From NCBI RefSeq assembly GCF_003711515.1, contig NW_021167090.1:344465-377025 (forward strand): a stretch of 32,561 nucleotides of DNA, given 5' to 3'. Under the pieces are notes generated by a model that was given only the letters and a program-made list of their open reading frames with translations, was not told the origin of the DNA and did not search any database. Numbering within the stretch: position 1 is the stretch's first letter; each line of letters opens with the position of its first letter. Below, piece by piece: positions 23,724-32,561 of this stretch. The position numbers and the translations under genes were made by a program. The DNA comes from Sodiomyces alkalinus F11. Its lineage: Eukaryota; Ascomycota; Sordariomycetes; Glomerellales; Plectosphaerellaceae.

Positions 23724-24743
23724 ATGTCGAGATACAACTACGACAGAGATCCTGTAGAGGAACCTCCGCGTGGCCGTGGCCATATGCCCCGGCACGCATC
23801 TCCGTACCCCCGAGGACCCCTCCCAGACGATGATGACGATAGCTCTATATATCCTTCATCGCCACACCATAATCCGGACAGATTGCAAGCTCCTCCTACC
23901 TCCAACCGCCGACCGAGATCTCTCCCTCCTGAACACGACGTGGTCTCCAGAGATCTCCAGCTCCGCCACCGCCCTTCGCCACTACCGCCAGCCGTGCCAG
24001 ATCCACCCTCCATCGACCGCCATCACGCTAAATCCCCCTCGCCACGATCCAGGTCCCGAGTCCGCCGCCCATCCCGCTCTAAATCTACTACGAGAGGGCC
24101 CATCGACAAGGCTCGCGACGCCGCCGACAGGACCTTCTCGCAGACTCCCTCGGGACTGGGCGTCGGGCTCTTGGGCGCCGTGGTAGGCGGCCTTGCGGCT
24201 CGCGAGGTCAACGACACCGCCCGCGCCAGGCGTCACCGAACTGCCTCCTCACCACCCCCACCCCGTCGCCGTTCCCCGTACTCCCCCCGCTCCCCCTACT
24301 CCTCCTCTTCCGGCTCGTCTCCCGTCCGTCACCGTCATCCAGGCCGCGGCGGGAATCATCACAGAAACGACGACGAAGACGAGAGGACGTCTCGTCTGGT
24401 CTCCACGGTTGTAGGCGCCTTGGTGGGTGGTCTCGGCGCCAACGCGTTGGAGCGACGGTTCGAAAACGCCCGCGAACGGCACCGCGCTCAGCAGGGGGCG
24501 TGGGAGCGCAAGTGGGGCCCGACGGACCGGTTGAACGATCGTCACCACCATCATGGTCGCCGTCCTTCTCCTCCTCCGCCTCATTATCACCGCCCTGACA
24601 AGTCTCGGGCTCCGCGCGGGCCGCCCTCTGCTTACGAGGAGCCGGAACGGGGTAGCAGATATGCGCGACCGAGGGTCGTCGTCGACACCCTGGACGACGG
24701 CAATCTTGCGTATGATGGTCCGCCCCGACGTGGGAGAAGCTAG
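23724..24743 (+). CDS. Hypothetical basic Ser/Pro/Arg-rich protein with two glycine-zipper segments
   Basis: A single-exon frame of 339 residues; function not recognised. The start is the ATG at 23724 (MSRYNYDRDP...); the frame runs 26 codons further upstream without an ATG that I prefer. The protein is rich in Pro, Arg, Ser and His, with an Asp run near residue 37-41 and RS/SP-type repeats at about 125-145 and 170-205. Two short glycine-rich hydrophobic segments stand out: GLGVGLLGAVVGGLAA at about 143-160 and STVVGALVGGLGANALE at about 228-245, both with GxxxG-type spacing like glycine-zipper membrane-associating helices. Each is followed by a charged RE/ERR stretch. Similar low-complexity proteins with such zippers are common hypothetical proteins in filamentous fungi. 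Nuclear (RS-like) or membrane-associated roles are both possible. The lack of stops across 1 kb in biased sequence is itself moderate evidence. Confidence 0.75.
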   Translation: MSRYNYDRDPVEEPPRGRGHMPRHASPYPRGPLPDDDDDSSIYPSSPHHNPDRLQAPPTSNRRPRSLPPEHDVVSRDLQLRHRPSPLPPAVPDPPSIDRHHAKSPSPRSRSRVRRPSRSKSTTRGPIDKARDAADRTFSQTPSGLGVGLLGAVVGGLAAREVNDTARARRHRTASSPPPPRRRSPYSPRSPYSSSSGSSPVRHRHPGRGGNHHRNDDEDERTSRLVSTVVGALVGGLGANALERRFENARERHRAQQGAWERKWGPTDRLNDRHHHHGRRPSPPPPHYHRPDKSRAPRGPPSAYEEPERGSRYARPRVVVDTLDDGNLAYDGPPRRGRS

Positions 24744-25266
24744 TAGGGCGGCCAAGGTACCGGGCACCAGTATAGGTTACAAAGAAACGGGGCTGATGTT
24801 CGCTGTGGAACGGTAGAAGCTGCGGGTACAACTTTGGGTACCCCTATACTGCGTTGTGCCCGAATTTGTACTAGGTATTAACAGACCTCTGTCGGGGCCC
24901 TTTTTTTTTTTTTTTTGGCCACTCGAGTATTGAACTGTGTTGAATGGACTCCCCAACCGAGTCTGAAATTATTTCATAGGTGTGGTGCGACAATAAGCGA
25001 ATTGCCTAGTTAGGGGACGGGAAATGTGAAAATCACACATAGATTCTGATCTGAAGAACTGTCCATATGCCCGAATTACTTTTATTACGATTATTACAAC
25101 TTGGTACTACTAGTAACTACATCGCGAGGTTCAGAAAACACCCTGTGGCACGGCACTGTTTCCTGTTCAGGCAAGCCAGCCGACCGTCCGGAAGCAGCTT
25201 ATTGAACCCCAAGACAACGCTATCGACGCCGGATCATCGACACTCCGGTCGTACAGAATTTATCAA
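24744..25266. other. Convergent 3' intergenic region with T16 tract
   Basis: Lies between the stop codons of the glycine-zipper gene and the minus-strand hypothetical gene, so it should hold both 3' ends. A run of 16 T at 24901-24916 is the most visible feature. No gene was recognised. Confidence 0.5.
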
Positions 25267-27375
25267 CTACCACGACCGGTCCCTCCCCTCCGAGAGATCG
25301 CCTTGACGGCGTGCCGATTCCCACTGACGATCCTTGCGACTCGGACCGCGCGAAGGCGACGAAGGTGAGAACAAAGTCGCCTTACCCGCAGCCGTAGCCC
25401 GCGATGGCGCCGACGCCGACGCCGGTGCCCCCTCAGCCGGCATCGAGTCGGAGGTTCCCGCACCCAACCTCTCCAGCCTCTCCCGATCATGCAGCTCCCG
25501 CTCGACAATGACCTTGAAGAACTGCGCCACCTCGGCAAGGGCGATGAGCTGGTGGTCGGAGCACCCAATGGTGTTGAACAGGGCCTGGGCATCGACGAGC
25601 TGCTTCGCGATGACCGAATCGGGCTGGCAGAAGGTGCGGATGCGCATGGCGCGCGCGTTGACCTTCATGGCGTGCAGCAGCCCCGCGATCTCGAGCGGGT
25701 TGCCCTGCCGGCGGCCGAAGAAGCGGAAGTCGTCCAGGTGCAGGTGCACCAGGTCGAGCTGCGTTCGAGGTCGTAGCGGAACCCGACCACCTTGGGACGC
25801 CCCTTGCCGGCCCAGCTGTCGGCGACCCGCTTCAGCTTGTCTGGGTCCAGCCGGCCGTGGTTGAGCTCGTTGGTGATGTAGGCGTGTAGGGCGTTGCTGA
25901 TGTGGAATTCGAGCTCGCAGTAGAGGAGGCTCTGCTCGCGGGGGTCTAGCGAGATGGTCATCCGGGATGAGGATCTCTTGGTTTTCTTGTCGGACTCGCG
26001 CGATCGTCGGCTTGTCTTGCTTTCCGTCTGGGGACGCGAGGACCGTCAGTCAATTCTTTCACCGGTGTGTAGAGGGGCCTTGGAAAAAGGAGGCGGGTGG
26101 TGGTGGTGGGGCATGATGGGGGGAAACGAAAGACACAAAGGGAAGAGGAAAGACAGGATAGGGGGCTCACCATTTCCCTGGCCATTTTCTTGATGCTGTC
26201 CAACAGACCGAGGCCGGCCTTCTTCGGCGACGCGGCTTTTTGCTTATTAGTCCCAGCGGCGGCAGCAGTAGTATTGGTGGCACCTGGTCGTTCCAACCAG
26301 CCCTGCTCCCCGATCAGAGTCTTGCCGCCTATCTTCTGAACCGGTAGGCCTTCGAAGGCGAAGTACGTCATGAGTGGGGAGTAAGCGTTGATGTCGGGTT
26401 CCGGCTGTCGCAGGGCATCGAACTTGGCGCCCTGGGCGACGGGATTGACAAGCGGATTTTCCCGTTCACGAACCGGGGACGTCTTTGCCCCTTTCCATTG
26501 GTTACAGGTTTGGATGACATCGTCAATCTGTCGTGAAACGGTACCTTTCTGTGGATGCAGTGCCCCGGCATGGGTGACAGTAGGTTGATCGAACTGAGAG
26601 TAGAACGAGGAGGAGAACGTGTCGTCTTCTTCCTCCATGGGCTGCAGAAGGAGCCGGTCGGGGGTTAAGGGGTGAGAGGCGGCGGGGACGGCCCGTGACC
26701 GGTACACTGATGTGTATGCACCATACTTTCTCGCATCTTCGGCAGTGATGGAGGACGTGGCCTCGAGTTCAGCCTGGCTTTGGCTTTGGCCTTGAGCCCG
26801 AGGCATCGGGTCGGAGAAGGTAGTCGAGAAGCTGCCGCGGGTAGCAAGCTCTTGACCCTCGTCGTCACGCAGCTGCTCATACTCGCCAAGCTCTGCGGGA
26901 ACCGGGATGCGAGAGCGGGAAGACGAAGTTTTCTTCCCATTGGCAGCTTGAAACTGGTCGCTATGGCCAGCAGTAGAGCGAGTCTTGTGAGATGACTTGT
27001 GGGATGAATGGTCTGCATTGTCACGGTCGTCCGTAGCTAAATTTCGGTTGGGACTATTCCCATAGTTGGAAAATCTGCGACAAGGTTTAGTCACTAAACT
27101 AGCCAGGACCAAGAAGACAAAGGGGTTTGCTTTTGGGGCATGTGAGGCAAGGGGGCCACGTCTTACGCATCAGCGAGCCTGTCCATTTGATACTCAGTCA
27201 AGTTCATGTTGATATGGACGGATTGTCTTGAGATGTGTTTCCGGGGGGACAGGGACCGGGTCCGATTAGACGAGACGGGTATAAATGACCCCTGGATAGG
27301 ACTGCCTGCGCTTTCGGCGGTCTTGTCGAGACTTCTACCTTTTCTTTGGTGGAAGACGGGTCGTTTGCGGTTCAT
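25267..27375 (-). CDS. Conserved-looking hypothetical protein with an apparent one-base frameshift
   Basis: Not a family I can name. Exons: 27375-27167, 27074-26171, 26027-25267, with introns of 92 nt (GTAAGA...CGCAG) and 143 nt (GTGAGC...CCCAG). The start ATG at 27375 gives MNRKRPVFHQRKGRSL. The N-terminal half is polar and likely disordered; a conserved-looking motif FEGLPVQKIGGKTLIGEQGW precedes KKAGLGLLDSIKKMARE. The last exon encodes a folded-looking domain: DPREQSLLYCELEFHISNAL, then VVGFRYDLE, then LDLVHLHLDDFRFFGRRQGN and further helices. Between FRYDLE and LDLVHLHL the frame changes by one base at 25764-25765: CTCGAACGCAG reads through only if one A is counted twice (or restored). 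Translating across it gives about 624 residues; without it the protein ends early with a run of unrelated residues stopping near 25665. Either a sequencing/assembly error or a recent mutation is possible. No intron fits there. Confidence 0.78.
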
Positions 27376-27914
27376 TGGGGGCCCATTCGCCGTGAACGGG
27401 CTTGGGTGCAACTGTCTTGATGAGAAGGCGTTTTAAAGTTCCCAGTTAGCTTGGTTGCACTGAAAGGGAGATACTGGATAAAACTTCTCTGGAGAAGAAA
27501 TATCAAGAAGCTGTGGGAAATGCACGGAATTCTGGCAACCCCCCGAGGCGGAAAGAGGTTTGGCGAGTTGAGAACAGATAAGGCGCAACTATGAGGCGTT
27601 CCACAACACCGAGGGAGACGAGGCGTGGATGGTAAGAAGAAAGGAAGAAAAAATAATAAAAAAAGATCACTAGGATGAAGACGAATGTGGAAGTCCGCAG
27701 GCCACGAGTAAAGAGGGTATGTATGTGAGTGCCTGCGAGGAAGGAGGTTGACTTGACCTCTTTCCATATCAAGCGAGTCGTAACTTGGAAAAAAGCTGTA
27801 AAAGTAGATGGGTATAAGAACCACACAGGGTCCTGATTCCACGGCATTTCATACGTTGACTGGCTGGGTTACCTAGGGGTCGTGTTTATTCTTCCGGTTC
27901 CGTTTACCTCCCAG
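27376..27914. other. Intergenic region upstream of the minus-strand hypothetical gene
   Basis: Should contain the promoter of the minus-strand gene starting at 27375. Short minus-strand frames (27372-27842, 27503-27847) have no recognisable domain. A pyrimidine-rich run ending in CCCAG at 27914 looks like a splice acceptor for the exon relic to the right. Confidence 0.45.
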
Positions 27915-28247
27915 GACCAAACCCCCGGAAGTGAGAGAAATTGGTTTCAGGACTGGCGGAGTGCACATCTTCGAGGGATGTCTTCGAACTAGTAAGTTCC
28001 TTCTATCGAGACACGCATGGTCGAGCTGACACAGGCTCACTTGCTTCTTCCAGGAGGCTGGCGTGTCGTTACCATCATGAGACACTTGCCTAGCCGAGGC
28101 TACATCGTCTCAGCCTTGCCGCAATATGAAGGTTAGGGCGCCCAATGAGTTTCCATCGTGCACATAGACACGTGCTAGCTAACGCCGGTTGTGCTAGATG
28201 GACTGCCAGGTTTATATAAAGTACGTTTGAGGAAATCAGCCGTATAA
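27915..28247 (+). pseudogene. Exon chain of a truncated, unrecognised gene
   Basis: Three segments join in frame with convincing fungal introns although no ATG or full gene is present. Segment 27915-27991 encodes KPPEVREIGFRTGGVHIFEG and a few more residues. An intron 27992-28053 (62 nt; GTAAGT, GCTGAC branch site, TTCTTCCAG) leads to 28054-28131 (RGWRVVTIMRHLPSRGYIVS, then ALPQYE). A second intron 28132-28197 (66 nt; GTTAGG, GCTAAC, GTGCTAG) leads to 28198 onward (DGLPGLYK), followed either by a strong donor GTACGT at 28221 or by a TAA at 28245. A poly-pyrimidine acceptor precedes the first segment. To the right the sequence degrades into TA-rich DNA, so the gene was probably broken by repeat insertion or lost its other exons. 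I do not recognise the family. Confidence 0.35.
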
Positions 28248-28506
28248 TCAATAATAATAATAAGCTTCGTAAAAAGACGATTTGGAAATGAAGTTGGTGA
28301 TAATACCCAATGGAGAATCATCCCAACGGAGAATTTGTCATCATATCAATGTCACGTGCAGCTATTACCCCACCGCCTCCCCCAGATCGGCCCCACCTCC
28401 CATTGCCGACTCGACTTCCCGGGACTTGATGACGTTTCTACGGCAAGCGGCAGGACGGTCTGTTTCAACTTCCAAAAATCCCAAAAAAAATCATAGACAG
28501 ACGCCC

Positions 28507-29163
28507 GTACAGGGGTATACAGACTCGTATATAGTGGTATGCTAGTAGCACGTAGAGCACCTTAGTAGTATAGCCCTAGGCCAGCTATCTAATTAGAAGC
28601 CTAGAAATTTTTTCGTGCCCCTATACTACTATAACGCCACGCCTACACTAATTTTATTTTCCTCTCTAAATAACTAATAACGAGTTAGGTAAGTAAACCT
28701 TTATACATTTTATATAGAGCTATAGTATTAAATCAGATATCGGGATTCGATTCTATAGGGTTAGATCTACTAGTATTCTTATCTTTAAAGCTATTTTATA
28801 AGTTACGGTTATACGACTTATTATTAGGTAGTTAGCTAACGATAGCGATATACCATACAGGTAATTATAAATCTATATAGATAAATATAAAGATAATTCG
28901 TAATATAGCCGCTAATACGCGTCGCGTGTAGTGGCTAAATACGATTACTAGCGACGAACTCCCTCCCGCGCCCGTAATACAGTCCTTTAGTATAAAGGGG
29001 AAGTAACTAACTGTATATATACTAGACTATACGTATCTGTGTGTGTCTATAGTATTAGGACTAAGCTAATAGATCGATAGTAATTAAGAATAGATACTTA
29101 AAAGATATTACTAGGTATATAGTAAAGAAAACGCCGGAGGTATATTACTGTATACCCCTATAC
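28507..29163. mobile_element. Possible 657-bp non-autonomous element with terminal inverted repeats
   Basis: GTACAGGGGTATACAG at 28507-28522 is matched in inverted orientation by CTGTATACCCCTATAC at 29148-29163, 15 of 16 positions, the one difference being C/T as RIP would make. The right copy extends into a perfect hairpin, CTGTATA-CCCC-TATACAG. No target-site duplication is evident next to the repeats and the inside has no coding potential, so this could be a MITE-like element or two unrelated copies of a hairpin. Confidence 0.35.
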
Positions 29164-29514
29164 AGCACTATATACTCACATATAAAATAGATCCGGCGCG
29201 GAATCGTACTTTAGCTAAGTACGAAAAGGCGGGTGAAATAAAATTACCCGATTTCGATATAAAACGCCCGTAGGCTATTACGGGGTTTTTTATTTAGCTA
29301 TTTAGCCAGGAGTAGTTTAACGATAACCGCTACGAAAAGTGCTAGGACGAGCGCAGTAATTTAGAGGGCTACGTTACCTTAGACGGCTTTAGGAACGGAG
29401 CCTACGGTAATTACTATAGCGGCTCGGAAGGAGCTAAGTGTTTGCTATACTATAAGATACCCTATAGCTCTCTATAACTCTGCATAGAACTATACTAATT
29501 AGATTTATAGTCGC

Positions 29515-29700
29515 GAAGAATAAAAAGCGCCGCGCCTCTACTATGGAGGATACTAATAATACTAATAGCCCGGATATATCGCCCCGCAGCCTTCGGGAGA
29601 TAGCGCGATAGCTTAAGAATAAGGCGGACCGTAGTAAGTTACTATTCTTACCCGTATAGAGCTTTATAGATATATACTAACCTATATGTTAAGAGGAAAA
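29515..29700 (+). pseudogene. Short coding-like remnant inside the repeat block
   Basis: In one plus frame the sequence reads KNKKRRASTMEDTNNTNSPD, then ISPRSLREIAR, then a TAG where CAG (Gln) would restore reading, then LKNKADRSKLLFLPV and another TAG. The protein-like, charged composition broken only by TAG codons is what RIP would leave of a gene. The family is not recognised. Confidence 0.25.
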
Positions 29701-30113
29701 TAAGTAATTTTTTTTTAAAAAAACCTACCTTTTCTTTAGCTTTTATATAGTAAATAATAATACCTATTTTAATTTTTGAAAATAAGCTTTAATAATAAAA
29801 AATATATATATATATAAGGTAAATAGTATAATACCTTATTTATTATATTATATTATTGATTATATATTTAAATAATAAAAGATAACTTATATTTAACTAT
29901 ATACTTATTCTTATATTTATTTCTGAATTTATTCTTATATAACGTATAGTATTACTTATTACTAGTACTATAAGTAGTCTTAGTAGTATTAGATATCTTA
30001 TAAGTTATAGTATAAAAGATAGTTAGAGCTACTAATATTATACGTAATATAGTTAACTAATTATTACTTATTATACTACTATATTTAAGAGGCTTTTTAT
30101 TAGTAAAAAGATA

Positions 30114-30145
<32 letters not shown>

Positions 30146-30289
30146 TACTTAAGTATATAATATAATATACTTATAAGATAATAAAGTAACCTTACTTTAA
30201 ATTATTCTTATTATTATTATCGATCTTACTCCGCTATCCTAACTAATCTATAGGAGCCTTTCTAGGCTATACGCTCCTTCTCGGGTGGC

Positions 30290-30333
30290 TATAGAGGGGA
30301 AAACCCAGGTACAACCCGGGGAAAACCTCTATA
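30290..30333. repeat. GC-richer palindromic islet in the AT-rich block
   Basis: An 8-bp inverted repeat TATAGAGG/CCTCTATA bounds a segment that also holds a direct repeat GGGGAAAACC at 30296-30305 and 30318-30327. It stands out from the surrounding A/T sequence and may be a terminal or subterminal motif of a transposon. Confidence 0.35.
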
Positions 30334-30989
30334 CCTTACTTTAAATAAAAGTAATTAATCTTACTAAGACTCTAAAAAGTATAAAACTATAGAACTAAGG
30401 CTATATAGCTTCCATATTTTATACTATTATAAAAAGCGTCTTACTCTTACTATACTCGTTTTAAGTTATATACTATATCCTTTAATATTTAAAGAGGTTT
30501 ACTCCTATTAGTCTAGCTATTAGTCTAATTTATATAAATAATAGGTATAATAGAGTTATTAGCCTCTCTTAGTACTATTTAGGTTAAGTACTATTATGTT
30601 AAATATAGGTTTAGACCTAGGAAATATCCTTAATATATATAGAATAAAGCTATTAATATAATATACTTAAATATCTTAGTTTTAGTAGTCTTATTACTAT
30701 TCGATTATTTCAATCGAATTAAGGGTATATAATTAACTTATTATTAGTTTCGACGCCGTGAAATTAACTAATTAGTAATTAATTAATTAAATTAATATAG
30801 CTAGCCCTGTTAGTAAATATCTAAGAGTAAGGCTAGTCACAGATTATATATTACCTATTAGATTATAATACTCTTATTTATACTACTCTTACTCTTAAAC
30901 TACTTATAGTAACTAGACCTTAATAGAGCTAGATCTTTAGACTCTTAATAGCTTTAAGCATTATTAGTAATATCCTTTATTGCTAGCTT

Positions 30990-31460
30990 ATTAAAGCTAG
31001 CTTTACTAGACTAAACGTCCTTGTATAGTCTATTACTATCGCTAGTAGTATAAAGATATTATAAGCTAGCTAACTAAGCGATAAGAAGGCCTTTTATTAA
31101 TATAACTACTACTTAATTAGGTTCTTAACGCCTTAGATATCTAGGCGTAGATATCTCTTAACCTCCGAGTCTTTATTAGTCGCTAGGCACTCAGCGCTAT
31201 CCTAAATCTATTATATATAGTAGCTATTATCTTCTAGCGTTACTATCGCTACCTAAACTGCTATAGTTATTATTACCCTGCTTTATAGGTTACTAGTAGC
31301 GATTCTACCTCTTTTAGTACTTAGTAGGCTCTTTTTTAGTATTACTAACTAAGGTTATTAGTATTCTATAGTCTAATACTCTTCTAACTAAGTAAGGCTA
31401 AGCCTCGGGTATAGTATTATAGCCGTAGTATAAAGAAATAAGTCTTTTAGGTTAGTATAA
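30990..31460 (-). mobile_element. RIP-degraded hAT-family transposase, C-terminal dimerisation region
   Basis: On the minus strand one continuous frame, disrupted only by stops that C-to-T or G-to-A change explains, spells hAT signatures. At about 31450-31370: a segment TTAIILYPRL followed by LEEY and a TAG where Trp is expected (family pattern AAIVLHP...FE..W). At 31117-31010: IK, two TAG codons where hAT proteins have the WW pair, then LY..KAFLSLS, then LAYNI and finally TRTFS, matching the family pattern WW......FP.LS.LA.DILSIPA.S...ER.FS. The two motif groups are 390 nt apart in the same frame. hAT elements are cut-and-paste DNA transposons; this copy is certainly dead. The N-terminal part should extend towards 32400 but I could not read it with confidence, and element ends were not fixed. 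Confidence 0.65.
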
Positions 31461-32561
31461 TAATCGTTAGCTTTTACTATATAGTTATTATAAAGAGTCT
31501 AAAATATATCCTTAAACTAGTTACTAAAGCCTTGTAGCTATTCTATATATAACCTCCTTAGATAGATATTAATTAAGAGGCTTAGGAGACTTAAAAGGCT
31601 TAGCTCCTCGAGATAGTAATTATCCTAGAAGGTTATTATATATTTTATAGACTATTAGAATTAATAGAGCCTATAGTCATATTAGAATCGTTGGATAGGA
31701 GTATAGAATACCTATTATAGAGGTAGTCTTATATATAAGGCCTTAAATAGCCTTACGAAACTACCTTGTTAATTATAATAGTAGTAAACCTAAGAGTAGT
31801 TCTTATACGAAGTATTATAATAAATCTTATTAACGAATATTCTATAGTTCTTAATCTAGGAAGTCCTTTCTTTAGATCTCTTTATATAAACTTAATCGGT
31901 ATAAGTAGACTCCCTATTATGCTATATTATAATAGGCGGGGTATTAGATCTATATTCGTTAAACTATAACTTAAGAGGTATAGGGGGACGGGCTTTAAAT
32001 ACCGTAAGGCTGATAATAGGTAATTAAGGTAGCAGAAAAGGGTAGTAAACTATATATTAAGGAGGATAGTAGATACTTTAGATTACTATACGAGGCAGAT
32101 ACTATAAATTAAATAGTTTCCTACTACTATTATTAGCTCCTAGATAGAAACTATTATACTAATCACTATAGTAGTTATTATGAAGGTATATAGAAATACG
32201 ATATATATTATATAATTATAAGCTATAGGCTATATATTATAATAGTATACTGCTAACTATTATAGTTAGATGTTATACGTTCGGTTCCTGTTATAGGCGT
32301 TAGTTAGTAGCTTATGCTTTTCTTTAAAAATATAGCTATAATTCTTTTTCTATTTTTCCTGAATTTCTATTCGTCTAGAACCGGATTAATACTACGCTAA
32401 TTAATATTAGAGAATTAACCAATTCACTAAACCGGGGATATAAATTAACTATTTAAATTAATTCAATAGTAATGCTAATTACTAGTTATTAATAATATAT
32501 TATTCTAATAATCTTTAACTAGAAATATAAAGTAGATACTTCCTTATAACCTTATAGTTTA

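Larger units (their letters stand above)
28500..32561. repeat. RIP-degraded, TA-rich transposon block
   Basis: From about 28500 to the end the DNA is dominated by TA, with many TAG, TAA and CTA words, few CpA/TpG, and CpG retained in patches, the expected outcome of C-to-T change at CpA on both strands in a fungus with RIP. No long open frame survives; the 67-codon frame at 31766-31969 is a chance survivor. Degradation is uneven: 28600-29700 keeps CpG-rich words, 29700-30240 is almost pure A/T including a (TA)n run near 30118-30146, and 30240-32561 is intermediate and holds the hAT core listed separately. The block probably contains more than one element. It continues past the window end, so the right boundary is unknown. 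Confidence 0.8.

Noticed and set aside
2540..27375. Biosynthetic gene cluster or functional operon-like grouping
   Set aside because: The genes belong to unrelated housekeeping pathways, with long spacers and mixed orientation.
31766..31969. 67-codon frame in the TA-rich block
   Set aside because: A chance open frame in degraded repeat DNA, of low-complexity Ile/Leu/Arg composition, on the strand opposite the hAT reading frame.
30750..32430. Terminal inverted repeats of the hAT element (GTGAAATTAACTAATT near 30757 versus the inverse of a GAATTAACCAATTCAC near 32412)
   Set aside because: The match is partial, lies in AT-rich sequence where such similarity is cheap, and no 8-bp target duplication could be seen.

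Overview
The window is nuclear DNA of a filamentous ascomycete (Pezizomycotina, most likely a Sordariomycete). The evidence is many short GT-AG introns (about 53-143 nt) with CTAAC/CTGAC-like branch sites, compact genes with fungal domain architectures, and a 3' block of extremely TA-rich, CpA/TpG-poor DNA that looks like repeat-induced point mutation (RIP) of transposon sequence. The name of the organism cannot be read from the sequence.

Layout: 1-2539 has no supportable gene. 2540-5439 (+) is the nine-exon XPD/Rad3 DNA helicase of TFIIH. 5877-9015 (-) is a two-exon DDHD-domain phospholipase A1 (relative of yeast YOR022C), convergent with XPD. 9016-12472 is a long divergent intergenic stretch holding a small AT-rich, MITE-like relic. 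12473-14636 (+) is the two-exon dual-specificity phosphatase PPS1. 15646-17393 (-) is the four-exon PROPPIN autophagy gene ATG18, convergent with PPS1. 19013-22809 (+) is the seven-exon wybutosine-synthesis gene PPM2/TYW4, carrying an LCM-type methyltransferase, a kelch-like region and a C-terminal JmjC domain. 23724-24743 (+) is a basic, Ser/Pro/Arg-rich protein with two glycine-zipper segments. 25267-27375 (-) is a conserved-looking hypothetical protein with an apparent one-base frameshift. About 27915-28247 (+) holds what look like exons of a truncated gene, and from about 28500 to the end the DNA is RIP-degraded transposon material including a recognisable hAT transposase core.

The genes are housekeeping genes of unrelated pathways (repair/transcription, lipid metabolism, cell-cycle phosphatase, autophagy, tRNA modification). 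There is no operon or biosynthetic cluster, and the neighbours do not imply a shared function. Exon joins were made by hand from splice consensus, reading-frame continuity and remembered family sequence patterns; they are predictions.

I did not find a convincing new biological system. The points most worth a second look are the methyltransferase-JmjC fusion in the wybutosine gene, the paired live and dead phosphatase sites in PPS1, the frameshift in the hypothetical gene, the gene relic at the edge of the repeat block, and the structured repeats inside that block.
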